Part shown: positions 16,841 to 27,892 of the stretch, piece after piece
Layout of the letters: each line of letters opens with the position of its first letter
Position numbering within the stretch: the first letter of the stretch is position 1
From: JAWLHJ01 sp040904945
GTDB taxonomy: Bacteria; Gemmatimonadota; Gemmatimonadetes; Longimicrobiales; Gaopeijiaceae
Length of the DNA stretch: 34,694 nt
Reading direction: 5' to 3'
Assembly: GCA_040904945.1 (NCBI GenBank)
Contig: JBBDSM010000086.1
Span: forward strand, 1 to 34,694
Program-made: the position numbers and the translations under genes
The notes under the pieces: model-generated
The model's input: the letters and a program-made list of their open reading frames with translations, nothing else
Database searches by the model: none
Told to the model about the DNA's origin: nothing

Positions 16841-18477
16841 TCCTACCGCGCAACTGGAGACTGGCCGTCCGGTCCCTCCCCTGGGGCTGGACGGCCGTCT
16901 CGTTGGTGCTGGTCTCGCTGCTGGCGATTCCCGTGATCACGATCCCCATCGGGGCACTGGCCCCGGCGGGAGAATCGTGGACGCACGTCTCGGAGACCCT
17001 CCTCCCGCGCTACCTCGGCAACACCCTTTTCCTCATCGTTGCCTCGGGCGTGATCGCGCTCGCGCTGGGCGCCGGCACCGCCTGGCTCGTAGCGATGTGC
17101 GAGTTCCCGGGTCGTCGCCTCTTCCGGTGGGCTCTGGTGCTGCCGCTCGCGGTGCCGGCGTACATGGCCGCGTACGTCTACGCCGGGATGGTCAGCGTCA
17201 CGGGGCCGATCCAACGGACCATCAGAGCGGTCGTGCCGGGTGCCGGCGACACGCTCTTCTATTGGAACGTGATGCAAATCGAGGTCGTGGCGCTCATCTT
17301 CGGCCTCGTCCTCTTCCCCTACGTGTATCTGCCGGCCCGCGCGCTCCTCGAATCACGGGCCGGCCCTACGCTCGAGGCGGCGCGGGTGCTCGGTCGTGGC
17401 CACGCGTCGGTCTTCTGGAGCGTGGGCCTCCCACTGGCGCGCCCGGCGCTTGCGGGCGGGGTGGCTCTGGTGCTCATGGAGGTCGTGAACGACTACGGCG
17501 CCGTGAAGTACTTCGGGGTGCCGACCTTCACCACCGGCATCTTCCGCGCCTGGTTCTCGCTCGGCGATCTGGACACCGCCGTCCGGCTCTCGGCGATTCT
17601 GATGGTGGTGGTGCTGGGCATGCTCATCGTCGAGCGCTGGCAGAGGGGACAGGCGCGCTACTCGGCGCCGGGCTCTCCCGGTCGGGCCGCGCCCTACCCG
17701 CTCGAGGGCATGAAGGGCGTCGCCGCGACGCTGTTCTGCCTGCTTCCCATCGCGTTCGGCTTCCTCATCCCGGTGCTGCAGCTCGTGCTGTGGGCGCTCC
17801 GTACGGCGCCAGAGGTGGTGGACGGACGCTTCGTCAGGATGGCGGCGAACAGCCTCGGGCTGGCCGGGCTGGCAGGCCTGATCGCGGTCGCCGTGGCGCT
17901 GGTGTTGTCCTACACGAGCCGACTGGACCGCACCGACATCACCCGCGCGGCGTCACGCGTGGCGCTGCTCGGTTACTCGGTGCCCGGCGCGGTCATCGCC
18001 GTCGGGGTGCTCACGGTGTCGCTCTTCCTGGACGGCATCCTGGGGGGCGGCGTCCGGCTCGTTCTCACCGGAACGGCGATCGCCCTCGTCGCTGCGTACG
18101 TCGTACGCTTCCTGGCCGTGGCGTACCTTCCGGTCGAGGCGGGGCTCGAGCGCATCGGGACGAACCTGACGGAAGCGTCGAGGATGCTCGGCGCGCGGCC
18201 CCTGCGAACACTTCTGCGCATCGAGGTGCCCTTGTTGAAGGGAACGTTGGTCGCGGCGGGGACCCTGGTCGTGATCGACGTGTTGAAGGAGTTGCCGCTC
18301 ACCCTGATTCTGCGACCGTTCAACTTCGATACGCTGGCGACGAGAGCCTTCCAGCTCGCGTCGGACGAGCAGCTCGCGGAGTCGGCACCGGCAGCGCTCC
18401 TGGTCATCTTCTGCGCGACCGTCGTGGTCGCCCTCCTCCACCGCACTCTCGACGGGAAGCCCGAACTTGGTCGCTGA
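16831..18477 (+). CDS. fbpB: Ferric iron ABC transporter permease (FbpB type)
   Basis: This 548-residue membrane protein is a tandem fusion of two permease halves, each with about six membrane helices. Each half carries the EAA loop that contacts the ATPase: LEAARVLGRGHASVFWSVGL in the first and EASRMLGARPLRTLLRIEVP in the second. This duplicated form is standard for FbpB/SfuB-type ferric permeases. The start ATG at 16831 overlaps the last 10 bases of the binding-protein gene, and its own end overlaps the ATPase gene by 11 bases, so the three subunits should be made together. It forms the inner-membrane channel for Fe3+ received from the lipoprotein. Confidence 0.93.
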   Translation: MEIVLPRNWRLAVRSLPWGWTAVSLVLVSLLAIPVITIPIGALAPAGESWTHVSETLLPRYLGNTLFLIVASGVIALALGAGTAWLVAMCEFPGRRLFRWALVLPLAVPAYMAAYVYAGMVSVTGPIQRTIRAVVPGAGDTLFYWNVMQIEVVALIFGLVLFPYVYLPARALLESRAGPTLEAARVLGRGHASVFWSVGLPLARPALAGGVALVLMEVVNDYGAVKYFGVPTFTTGIFRAWFSLGDLDTAVRLSAILMVVVLGMLIVERWQRGQARYSAPGSPGRAAPYPLEGMKGVAATLFCLLPIAFGFLIPVLQLVLWALRTAPEVVDGRFVRMAANSLGLAGLAGLIAVAVALVLSYTSRLDRTDITRAASRVALLGYSVPGAVIAVGVLTVSLFLDGILGGGVRLVLTGTAIALVAAYVVRFLAVAYLPVEAGLERIGTNLTEASRMLGARPLRTLLRIEVPLLKGTLVAAGTLVVIDVLKELPLTLILRPFNFDTLATRAFQLASDEQLAESAPAALLVIFCATVVVALLHRTLDGKPELGR

Positions 18478-19291
18478 GGCCCCCACGGACACGCCACCAC
18501 CTCCCGCGCTCCGGCTCGAGAACGTAGGCAAGCGGTATCCGGGCGCCGATTGTGACGCGCTTCGAGGCGTGGACCTGGAGATCCGCGACCGGGAGCTCGT
18601 CGCGGTCGTCGGCCAGAGCGGATGCGGCAAGACGACGCTCCTGCGCATCATCGCCGGCCTCGAGGTGCCCGACAGCGGCACCGTCCGCATCGGTGGCAAG
18701 GTCGTGGCCGGCTCGGGGGTTTGGGTACCGCCGGAGCACCGGGGCGTCGGCCTGGTGTTTCAGGACTTCGCGCTCTTCCCCCATCTCACCGTCGAGAAGA
18801 ACATCGCGTACGGCCTGAGGGGCCTGCCTCGTGCCCGCCGGGCCGAGCAGACGGCCAAGATGCTCGAGCTCGTCGATCTCGAGGGGCTCGGGGGGCGGTA
18901 TCCCCATCAGCTCTCCGGGGGCCAGCAGCAGCGCGTGGCCCTCGCCAGGGCGCTGGCGCCGGAGCCGAGCGTGCTCCTTCTCGACGAGCCCTTCAGCAAC
19001 CTCGACGCCCCGTTGAAGGCGTCGCTCCGGGAAGGGCTCACCCGCGTTCTCCGACGCACCGGGGTCCCCACCCTGCTCGTGGTCCACGACGTCGAGGACG
19101 TCGTCGTGCTTTCGAAGCGGGTCGCGGTGCTCAAGGACGGCCAGATCGTGCAGGAGGGATCGCCCATCGGTCTCTGCCAAAACCCGGGGGATCCCTATGT
19201 GGCCCGCTTCTTCGAGCGGCTCCGCACGCCGGACGCGAACCGCTTCCCCATCGAGGCCATCGAGAAAGCATCGGACCCGGTCGGGCGCTGA
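18467..19291 (+). CDS. fbpC: Ferric iron ABC transporter ATP-binding protein (FbpC type)
   Basis: This 274-residue ABC ATPase has a full motif set: Walker A GQSGCGKTT (49-57), Q-loop FQDFALFP, signature LSGGQQQR (149-156), Walker B VLLLDEP with a following D-loop Asp, and the switch His207 in VVHDVED. It lacks the C-terminal regulatory OB domain of many longer FbpC/PotA-type subunits, since only about 40 residues follow the nucleotide-binding core. The likely start is TTG at 18467, with GGGAAG upstream and the gene overlapping fbpB; no other good start precedes the conserved region. It powers ferric uptake through the permease. The operon ends 29 bases before the convergent DUF481 gene. Confidence 0.92.
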   Translation: MVAEAPTDTPPPPALRLENVGKRYPGADCDALRGVDLEIRDRELVAVVGQSGCGKTTLLRIIAGLEVPDSGTVRIGGKVVAGSGVWVPPEHRGVGLVFQDFALFPHLTVEKNIAYGLRGLPRARRAEQTAKMLELVDLEGLGGRYPHQLSGGQQQRVALARALAPEPSVLLLDEPFSNLDAPLKASLREGLTRVLRRTGVPTLLVVHDVEDVVVLSKRVAVLKDGQIVQEGSPIGLCQNPGDPYVARFFERLRTPDANRFPIEAIEKASDPVGR

Positions 19292-19320
19292 GGCGAACGA
19301 CCCTAGTGTAGTGTGGCCGC

Positions 19321-20115
19321 TCAGTACGTCCAGGTCAGCCCCGTTCGCAATCGCGCGTCCAGCGCCGCCAGGCCGTCGGGCGGCCCACTGTCGTAGCGCA
19401 TGTCGAATGAGACCGTCATCGCCAGTCGGTCGGTCACCGGCGTCCCCAGGCTGAGGTCATGGAGGACCCGCACGTCCCCGAAGTCATCGAGGCGCGGCTG
19501 GATGTACGAAGTCGACGTCACCACGAGCTGGTCCGCCACGAGGCGGAACGAGAAGAAGGTGCTCGAGCGCACGGCCGTGGTCCTCTGGGCGTGGCTAGCC
19601 GTGTCGGGTAGGTCGAGGCGTTCGTTCTCCAGCATGAGCGACTGGCCCGCCCCGATCTCGCCCCACCGTCCCGTCGACACCGGCGTGCGGGCGCCGGCCC
19701 CCACGAGCATCCGGAACTTGAGGAGTTGCGACCGGTCGTAGTTCGCCTGGCCGTACCACTCCGGCCAGATCCACGTCGAGTGCCGGTACGTCTTCCGGTA
19801 GTGGAAGAGTCCGGACGACGAGAAGCGGCTCCGCCCCACGAAGCCGAGCCCTCCGTTGCCCACGATCATGGTCGTCACGGGGCCTTCGACCCGGTATACG
19901 CGCCCGCTGATCCCGAGCTGAGCGAAGTCCGTGTTCCCGGTCTGCGCGGACAGGTTCGCGTTCAGCGACCCGGAGATCCCCTCGGGCGGGGCCTCGCGGG
20001 ACAGGGGCTGGACGTCCACCTGCGCGGCGGCGGTCGTGGGGCCGGCCAATGCGAACACCAGGAGGCAGGCGGCGAACAGCCCCGTGACGGGCGAGGATGA
20101 TGAGCGTTCGGGCAT
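19321..20115 (-). CDS. DUF481 family outer-membrane beta-barrel protein
   Basis: This 264-residue protein has a signal peptide (LFAACLLVFALAG...AAAQ, cleavage near residue 31). The body consists of amphipathic strands alternating polar and aromatic residues, and the C-terminus is TWTY, typical of barrel proteins recognised by the Bam machinery. Stretches such as GSLNANLSAQTGNTD and LGFVGRSRFSSSGLFHYRKT are characteristic of DUF481 (once called salt-induced outer-membrane protein). Its function is unknown. The ATG at 20115 is chosen because the signal peptide follows directly; the open frame upstream is non-coding in character, and no good ribosome-binding site is visible. It is convergent with the iron operon and divergent from the secreted four-cysteine protein. 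Confidence 0.82.
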   Translation of the reverse strand: MPERSSSSPVTGLFAACLLVFALAGPTTAAAQVDVQPLSREAPPEGISGSLNANLSAQTGNTDFAQLGISGRVYRVEGPVTTMIVGNGGLGFVGRSRFSSSGLFHYRKTYRHSTWIWPEWYGQANYDRSQLLKFRMLVGAGARTPVSTGRWGEIGAGQSLMLENERLDLPDTASHAQRTTAVRSSTFFSFRLVADQLVVTSTSYIQPRLDDFGDVRVLHDLSLGTPVTDRLAMTVSFDMRYDSGPPDGLAALDARLRTGLTWTY

Positions 20116-20290
20116 CGTTCGGAAGGCTATGGGAGAGAACGGCCGGTCCGGCACCGGGGACCGCGACGGGGTCCCAGACGGTAGCAAGGTCCAGGCCGTC
20201 GTCCACCCCCTCCTTGCCGCTCGGCGCCGAGCCACGGACATTGGCCCGCAACACTGAGTCATCGCACGAACCCCTCGGCAGGAGTCGAAC
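20116..20290. promoter_or_regulatory. Divergent intergenic region with a 14-base perfect palindrome
   Basis: The gap between the DUF481 gene and the secreted-protein gene holds GCTCGGCGCCGAGC (20219-20232), a perfect 14-base palindrome. Three GGTCC/GGACC arms stand near 20145-20174. They could be operators or RNA stems. No clear sigma-70 promoter was found. Confidence 0.35.
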
Positions 20291-20980
20291 GTGAAGAAGG
20301 CACTCCAGGTGCTCGCCGTCTTTTCCCTGATGCTCGCGGCGCCGGTCGCGGCCCAGAACGCGGACATGAGCTTCTTCATCACCAGCGAGGGACCGGGCGA
20401 CGGCGCCGACCTCGGCGGGCTCGAGGGTGCGGACCAGCACTGTCAGGACCTCGCCTATGCCGCCGGCTTCGGCGACATCACCTGGCACGCCTATCTCAGC
20501 GCGGCCCCAGAAGGCGGTCAGCCGGCGGTGCACGCCCGCGACCGGATCGGGAGCGGCCCCTGGTACAACTACGAAGGGATGCTCGTGGCCCAGGACGTCA
20601 TGGACCTCCACTCCGAGAACGCGAATCTCACCAAGGAGAGCATCCTCACGGAGCGCGGCTCGATGGTGAACGGCCGCGGCGACTCGCCCAATCAGCACGA
20701 CATCCTGACCGGCTCCGATCTCGACGGCACGTTCTGGGACGGCGACGGACACACCGTGTGTGACAACTGGACGAGCGCCGGCTCCGAAGGCGGGGCCCGT
20801 GTCGGCCACCACGACCGTCAGGGCGGCGGGGACAACCCGACATCCTGGAACTCGGCGCATACGTCACGCGGCTGCAGCCAGGAGAACCTCCAGGCGACGG
20901 GTGGCAACGGCTACTTCTACTGCTTCGCGGTCGACGCGCGCTTCCAACAGGGTGCGCGGTCCGAGGAGCGCGTCCGATGA
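20291..20980 (+). CDS. Secreted four-cysteine protein, possible endostatin/C-type-lectin-like fold
   Basis: This 229-residue protein has a clear signal peptide (VLAVFSLMLAAPVAAQ, cleavage near residue 22). The mature part opens with FFITSEGPGDGADLGGLEGA and includes a DRIGSGPWYN segment. It has exactly four cysteines (51, 157, 195, 211), suggesting two disulfides. The pattern GGLxGADxxCQ followed by ARDRIGSGPWYN recalls secreted bacterial proteins linked to DUF1554 or the endostatin/C-type-lectin fold. I make that link by resemblance only. No catalytic motif is apparent. GTG at 20291 follows AGGAG with a six-base spacer. The TGA overlaps the ATG of the PQQ dehydrogenase, so the two are co-translated and probably both periplasmic. 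It could be a partner, anchor or substrate-binding factor of that enzyme, which is inference. Confidence 0.78.
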   Translation: MKKALQVLAVFSLMLAAPVAAQNADMSFFITSEGPGDGADLGGLEGADQHCQDLAYAAGFGDITWHAYLSAAPEGGQPAVHARDRIGSGPWYNYEGMLVAQDVMDLHSENANLTKESILTERGSMVNGRGDSPNQHDILTGSDLDGTFWDGDGHTVCDNWTSAGSEGGARVGHHDRQGGGDNPTSWNSAHTSRGCSQENLQATGGNGYFYCFAVDARFQQGARSEERVR

Positions 20981-23037
20981 GCGCCCTGGCGACGGTCCGA
21001 CGCGGTCGACGCGACGGACACGGCCAACGGGCCACCGCGGCAGCCGGAGCGCTCGGCGCCGGGGCCCTCGCCGTGATCCTGTCCGTCGCAGTCGCGGTGG
21101 CCCTGATCGCTGCCGCAGCGCCGGCGGAATTGTCGGCGCAGGCGGTGGAGCGCGGGACGCCGGTCGGCGAGTGGAGGCAATGGGGCGCGGACAATTACGG
21201 GACGCGCTACAGCCCGCTGGACCAGATCGACGCGAGCAACTTCGAGCAACTGCAGGTCGCCTGGATCTGGCGGGGTGACAACTTCAGCCCGGGAGGGCCG
21301 GACCCGATCCTGCGCTCGACGCCGATCTACGCGGACGGCAGGCTCTACACCGTCGCAGGCAGCCGTCGTTCGGTGGCCGCCGTCGACCCCGCCACGGGTG
21401 AGACGCTCTGGACGTTCCGCGAGGCGCCGACCAAGCGCTACGAGGACTCCATGCGCAAGAACTACGGCAAGGGCGTCGCCTACGAGGAGGTCGACGGTCG
21501 CGGGCGCATCTACCTGATCACGCCGGCGTTCTTCCTCTGGGCCCTCGATGCCGAGACCGGCCGACCCGTGGAGGGCTTCGGCGACGAAGGCGAGGGCGTG
21601 GTCGACCTCATCACCTACCTCGGCGACTGGGAGCACGACCGTGAGGACGGGCTTCCCTCCGACGTCGGCTACATCACCAACTCCACCCCGCCGGTCATCG
21701 TCAACGGCACCATCGTCGTCGGCAACTCCCACGAGCAGGGCTACTACCAGACCCGGAGGGAGAACGTACCGGGCAACATCATGGGCTTCGACACCCGTAC
21801 CGGCGCTCACAAGTGGACGTTCGACGTCATCCCCCAGCCAGGTGAGTTCGGCCACGACACGTGGCTCTCCGACGCCTGGAGCTACACGGGCAACGTGTCG
21901 GCCTGGGCGCCGATGACGGTCGATCCCGAGCTCGGGCTCGTCTACGTCGGCACCGATCCGCCGACCATCGACTACTTCGGCGGCTTCCATCCCGGCGAGA
22001 ACCTGTTCAGCACGACCATCCTCGCCCTCGACGCCGAGACCGGCGAGCGGCGCTGGCACTTCCAGACGGTCCATCACGACGTCTGGAACTACGACATGCC
22101 GGCCCAGCCGAGCCTGCTCGACGTGACCATCGACGGCCAGCCGAGGAAGATCCTCGCGCAGACGACCAAGCAGAGCTTCGTCTACGTGCTCGACCGCGAG
22201 ACCGGCGAGCCCATCTGGCCCATCGAGGAGCGTCCGGTTCCGCAGACCGACGTGCCCGGAGAGTGGACCTCGCCGACGCAGCCGTTCCCGACCCGGCCCG
22301 CGCCCTACGAGATGCAGGGCATCAGCGAGGACGACCTCATCGACTTCACGCCGGAGCTCCGGGCCGAAGCGCTCGAGATCGTCAGCGAGTACCGCATGGG
22401 CCCGCTGTTCAACCCGCCCATGGTCAGTGGCCAGGACGGTATCCAGGCGGCGATCCACTGTCCCGGCGCGAACGGCGGCACAAACATCCCGGGCGGCACC
22501 GTCGCCGATCCCGAGACCGGCATCCTCTACACCGCCACCCAGCGTGGATGCAGCGCGCCGCGCCTCCAGCCCGGCACGGACGTCGATCCCGACTCGAATG
22601 TCGACTGGGTGTCCGTCGGACCCGGAGGGGTCGGTGGACCGCAGGGGCTTCCCCTCGTGAAGCCCCCGTATGCGAGCATCACGGCCATCGACATGAACAC
22701 CGGCGAGCACCTGTGGTCGATCCCGAACGGGTATACGCCCGATCGTATCAAAGACCATCCGGCGCTCCAGGGCGTCGATCTCGGCAACACCGGCACCACC
22801 GGTCACGCCACCGCGCTCGTCACCCGCTCGCTGTTCATCTACGCCGAGGGACGCGGCCAGCGGCCCGTCCTCTATGCCATCGACAAGCGCACCGCCGAGC
22901 CCATCGGTCAGATCGACATCCCGGCGCCCACCAACACGGCGCCCATGACCTACATGCACGAAGGCGACCAGTACATCGTCCTGCCCGTCGGCAGCGGCGA
23001 GCTCCCAGGCTCGTTGGTGGCCCTCAAGCTGCCGTGA
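20977..23037 (+). CDS. PQQ-dependent dehydrogenase (quinoprotein glucose/alcohol dehydrogenase family)
   Basis: This 686-residue protein has a long N-terminal hydrophobic segment (residues about 22-54, probably a signal peptide or anchor). An eight-bladed quinoprotein propeller follows: WGADNYGTRYSPLDQI at the start, repeated ALDAETG and DRETGEP tryptophan-docking elements, and HHDVWNYDMPAQP. It uses pyrroloquinoline quinone and a metal ion to oxidise a sugar or alcohol in the periplasm and passes electrons to the respiratory chain. There is no CxxCH, so a separate electron acceptor is needed, and no adjacent-cysteine pair typical of methanol dehydrogenases. The overall pattern is closest to the glucose dehydrogenase branch, but the substrate is open. 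It starts in an ATGA overlap with the secreted four-cysteine protein. No pqq biosynthesis genes are in the window. Confidence 0.92.
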   Translation: MSALATVRRGRRDGHGQRATAAAGALGAGALAVILSVAVAVALIAAAAPAELSAQAVERGTPVGEWRQWGADNYGTRYSPLDQIDASNFEQLQVAWIWRGDNFSPGGPDPILRSTPIYADGRLYTVAGSRRSVAAVDPATGETLWTFREAPTKRYEDSMRKNYGKGVAYEEVDGRGRIYLITPAFFLWALDAETGRPVEGFGDEGEGVVDLITYLGDWEHDREDGLPSDVGYITNSTPPVIVNGTIVVGNSHEQGYYQTRRENVPGNIMGFDTRTGAHKWTFDVIPQPGEFGHDTWLSDAWSYTGNVSAWAPMTVDPELGLVYVGTDPPTIDYFGGFHPGENLFSTTILALDAETGERRWHFQTVHHDVWNYDMPAQPSLLDVTIDGQPRKILAQTTKQSFVYVLDRETGEPIWPIEERPVPQTDVPGEWTSPTQPFPTRPAPYEMQGISEDDLIDFTPELRAEALEIVSEYRMGPLFNPPMVSGQDGIQAAIHCPGANGGTNIPGGTVADPETGILYTATQRGCSAPRLQPGTDVDPDSNVDWVSVGPGGVGGPQGLPLVKPPYASITAIDMNTGEHLWSIPNGYTPDRIKDHPALQGVDLGNTGTTGHATALVTRSLFIYAEGRGQRPVLYAIDKRTAEPIGQIDIPAPTNTAPMTYMHEGDQYIVLPVGSGELPGSLVALKLP

Positions 23038-23065
23038 GGACGGCGTCTCGACGCGACCCGCTCGC

Positions 23066-24139
23066 ATGAAACGGAAAGCACGCCTGATCGGGGCCCTCCT
23101 GGTGGGGGCCCCGATCGTTCATGGGGCCTGCGCGGCCCAGGAGAGACCCGCCATGACCCGGAGCACGGGCATCACCGCCGTCGAAGGGATCGAGCTCGGA
23201 CATCACACCCTCACGGAGCGCCCGACGGGATGCACCGTGATCCTCGCCCGCTCCGGCGCGGTGGGCGGCGTGGACGTACGGGGAAGCGCCCCGGGCACCC
23301 GAGAGATCGCGCTCCTCGATCCGGTGAACATGGTGGAGGAGGTCCACGCCGTGGTCCTGTCGGGTGGGAGCGCGTTCGGGCTGGACGCGGCGTCCGGCGT
23401 CATGCGCTACCTGGACGAGCGCGACGTCGGCTACCGCGTCGGCGACAAGGTGGTCCCCATCGTGGTCGGCGCGATCCTCTACGACCTCGGACTCGAGGGC
23501 GACCGGAAGATCCGCCCGGGTCCGGAGTGCGGCTACGAAGCGGCGGCGGCGGCGACCACCGAGACGCCGGACGAAGGCTCGGTGGGCGCCGGAGCGGGCG
23601 CGACCATCGGGAAGCTCCGCGGGAGCGGGCGGGCCATGCGGGGCGGCTTCGGCACCGCGTCGATCACGCTGGAGAGCGGCCTCACCGTGGCCGCCGCAGT
23701 CGCGGTGAACGCCGTGGGCGACATCGTCGACCCGGCCACCGGCGCCGTCGTAGCGGGTGTGCGGACCGAGGACGGCAGCGGGCTGGCCGACGCCCGTCGG
23801 CTGCTGCGCGAGGGATCCACCACCGCGAGCGGTGCCGACCCGGGCGCGAACACGACCATCGGCGTGGTCGCCACGAACGCGGCGCTGACGAAGGCACAGG
23901 CCACCAAAGTCGCGCAGATGGCGCAGGACGGCCTGGCCCGGGCGATCTATCCCGCGCACACCATGGGCGACGGCGACACCGTGTTCTCGCTGGCCACCGG
24001 CGCGCTCGACGGCCCGGCGGACGTCACCCGGATCGGCGCGCTCGCGGCCGACGTCATGGCGGAGGCGATCTTGCGCGCGGTCAGGGCCGCAGAGGGGCTG
24101 CCCGGGCTACCCGCCGTGCGGGACCTCCCGGGAGGCTGA
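23066..24139 (+). CDS. P1 (DmpA-like, S58) aminopeptidase family protein
   Basis: This 357-residue protein of the autoprocessing P1/DmpA family cleaves itself to create an N-terminal nucleophile and then acts as an aminopeptidase or amidase. Conserved segments are GIELGHHTL, LSGGSAFGLDAASGVMRYL, the ANTTIGVVATNA nucleophile region (candidate autocleavage before Thr263) and PAHTMGDGDTVFSLATG. The first 29 residues look like a signal peptide (KRKAR, a hydrophobic core, then ACAAQ), which would make it periplasmic. However, an internal ATG at 23153 has a much better ribosome-binding site and gives the usual cytoplasmic N-terminus MTRSTGITAVEGI. Both forms may exist. It follows the PQQ gene by 28 bases, so it may belong to the same transcript. 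Confidence 0.9.
   Translation: MKRKARLIGALLVGAPIVHGACAAQERPAMTRSTGITAVEGIELGHHTLTERPTGCTVILARSGAVGGVDVRGSAPGTREIALLDPVNMVEEVHAVVLSGGSAFGLDAASGVMRYLDERDVGYRVGDKVVPIVVGAILYDLGLEGDRKIRPGPECGYEAAAAATTETPDEGSVGAGAGATIGKLRGSGRAMRGGFGTASITLESGLTVAAAVAVNAVGDIVDPATGAVVAGVRTEDGSGLADARRLLREGSTTASGADPGANTTIGVVATNAALTKAQATKVAQMAQDGLARAIYPAHTMGDGDTVFSLATGALDGPADVTRIGALAADVMAEAILRAVRAAEGLPGLPAVRDLPGG
23139..23146 (+). promoter_or_regulatory. Strong internal ribosome-binding site in the P1 peptidase gene
   Basis: AGGAGAGA lies six bases before ATG 23153. It is far better than anything before the outer start at 23066, where the nearest purine run is over 20 bases away. It decides between a secreted and a cytoplasmic product, or allows both. 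Confidence 0.55.
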
Positions 24140-24175
24140 GGCCGAGGGCGGCAGCCTTCGGAAGCCCCGCCCGGT

Positions 24176-24203
24176 TTGCTCCCGCTCGGAATCTGCCTAA
24201 GCT
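24176..24203 (+). promoter_or_regulatory. Weak candidate promoter upstream of isocitrate dehydrogenase
   Basis: TTGCTC (24176-24181) and TAAGCT (24198-24203) stand 16 bases apart, about 73 bases before the isocitrate dehydrogenase ATG. The -10 match is only partial (T, A and final T). The position after the end of the preceding gene is sensible. Confidence 0.3.
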
Positions 24204-24220
24204 GTTGGGTCTCAACGGAC

Positions 24221-24236
24221 GGCGCCGGGCGGCGCC
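24221..24236 (+). repeat. GC hairpin in the leader of isocitrate dehydrogenase
   Basis: GGCGCC (24221-24226) and GGCGCC (24231-24236) form a six-base stem around GGGC, 39 bases before the start codon. It may affect leader RNA structure or mark the end of the upstream transcript. There is no T-run. Confidence 0.3.
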
Positions 24237-24275
24237 CGAACCGTATGTCACCGTGAACCCCAGGACGACCGACCC

Positions 24276-26497
<2,222 letters not shown>

Positions 26498-26501
<4 letters not shown>

Positions 26502-27832
26502 CCATGACCGCCGCGCTCCAGCGCTTTACAAACGTCCGCCGGGACGAGCTGCTCCCGCTCTTCGCCTCGGCGCTCTTCTTCTTCTGCGTGCTGTCCGCCC
26601 TGATGGTCGTCCGCCCGGCGCGGGAAGCGCTGGGGATGCGGAGTGGGCTGGACACGGTGCGCTGGCTTTTCGTCGGCACGGCGGTCGTGACGCTGGCGGT
26701 CAACCCGGTGTTCGGACTGCTGGTCGCCAAGTTCCGCCGCATCTGGTTCATCGCGGCGACCTATCTGTTCTTCGCCGCCAGCCTCCTCGTCTTCTGGGCG
26801 CTGCTGAGCTTCGCGCCGGCCGCCGTGGGAGAAGTATCCGGCCGGGTCTTCTACGTCTGGTTCAGCGTTTTCAATCTGTTCAGCACCATGGTGTTCTGGG
26901 CATTGATGGCCGACCGGTTCGCGTTCGAGCAGTCGAAGCGGCTCTTCCCGATCATCGCGGTGGGGGGCACCGTCGGCGCCATCTTCGGCCCATGGCTGGC
27001 GTGGGGGATCGTGGAGTCGGTCGGCACGGCGAACCTCATCCTGATCGCCGTCGGATTCCTTTGCCTCGCCGTGCTGGCCGCATCGTGGGTGGCTACGCTC
27101 CAGCCACGGGAGGGCGCCGCGTCGGGAGCCCCGCCCGCCGTCGACCGGCACGCGGTCATCGGAGGAAGCGCGTGGGAGGGTTTCCGCGCCGTGTTCAAGT
27201 CGCGATACCTGCTCGCCATCTGCGGATTCGTGCTCATACTCGCCGTGATGGCAACCTTCATCTACTTCACGCGCCTGGCCATGGTCGCCGAGGTAGCCGA
27301 GGGGACCGACGCCCGCACCGCGATGTTCGCCAACATCGACATGTGGACGCAGATCGCCACGCTCGTCATGCAGCTCTTCGTTGCCGGCCACCTCATGAAG
27401 CGCATCGGCGTGTCGCTGACGCTGGCCCTCCTCCCCGTCACGGTGCTCCTCGGCTTCATCGGGCTGGCCATCGTCGGCACGATCACCGCGCTGATCCTGT
27501 TCGAAGCGACGTTCCGGGCCGTTCAGCGGGCCATCATGCGCCCCGCCCGGGAGACACTCTTCACCGTCGTGAGCCGCGAGGACAAGTACAAGGCCAAGGC
27601 GTTCATCGACACCTTCGTGTACCGAGGCGGCGACGTCGTGGGCGCGTGGACGGAGGGCTTGCTCGGTCGCCTCGGGATGGGACTGGCGGGGCTGGCCACA
27701 CTCGTGTTTCCGCTCGCCATCGTCTGGGGTGTCGTCGGCATCTGGCTCGGACGGGAGCAGGCCCGGATCGCCGAGCGGATCCAGGCCGCCGAGACCGAGG
27801 CCGATGAAACAGCGCTACGGGTCGGCGCGTAG
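26498..27832 (+). CDS. NTP/NDP exchange transporter family membrane protein (MFS-related)
   Basis: This 444-residue membrane protein with about 12 helices is related to the NTP/NDP antiporters first known from obligate intracellular bacteria and plastids. It has LPLFASALFFFCVLSALMVV at the N-terminus, then RPAREALGMRSG, LMADRFAFEQSKRLFPIIAV and a late RAIMRPARETLFTVVSRE segment. These recur in the divergent branch found in many free-living bacteria, where the cargo is not established. Nucleotide exchange should therefore be taken as a family label, not a tested function. GTG at 26498 overlaps the isocitrate dehydrogenase stop in a GTGA junction; an ATG two codons later (26504) is equally possible. 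A perfect hairpin follows the stop by 18 bases. Confidence 0.82.
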
Positions 27833-27850
27833 AAGGGTACGTTCGTCCTA

Positions 27851-27868
27851 ACGGGTCGCGTGACCCGT
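27851..27868 (+). terminator. Perfect seven-base hairpin between the carrier and the DUF305 gene
   Basis: ACGGGTC (27851-27857) pairs perfectly with GACCCGT (27862-27868) around a GCGT loop. It begins 18 bases after the carrier stop and ends 24 bases before the DUF305 start. No T-run follows. It may terminate the upstream transcript or act as an operator or leader stem. Confidence 0.45.
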
Positions 27869-27892
27869 CCCCTCGTGAGGTTGGAGGATTCC

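Noticed and set aside
15815..19291. The ABC operon as a spermidine/putrescine or thiosulfate transporter
   Set aside because: The binding-protein opening with HRHYESD, the adjacent tyrosines and the Fur-like box favour ferric iron.
20917..23067. Long open frame antisense to the PQQ dehydrogenase
   Set aside because: The sense strand carries clear quinoprotein motifs; the mirror frame has no motif and biased composition.
23081..23140. Lipobox at the P1 peptidase leader (HGAC)
   Set aside because: His at -3 does not fit a lipobox; ordinary signal peptidase cleavage or no export is more likely.
24221..24236. The GGCGCC hairpin as a riboswitch
   Set aside because: It is a single short stem with no conserved aptamer features; only a generic hairpin can be claimed.
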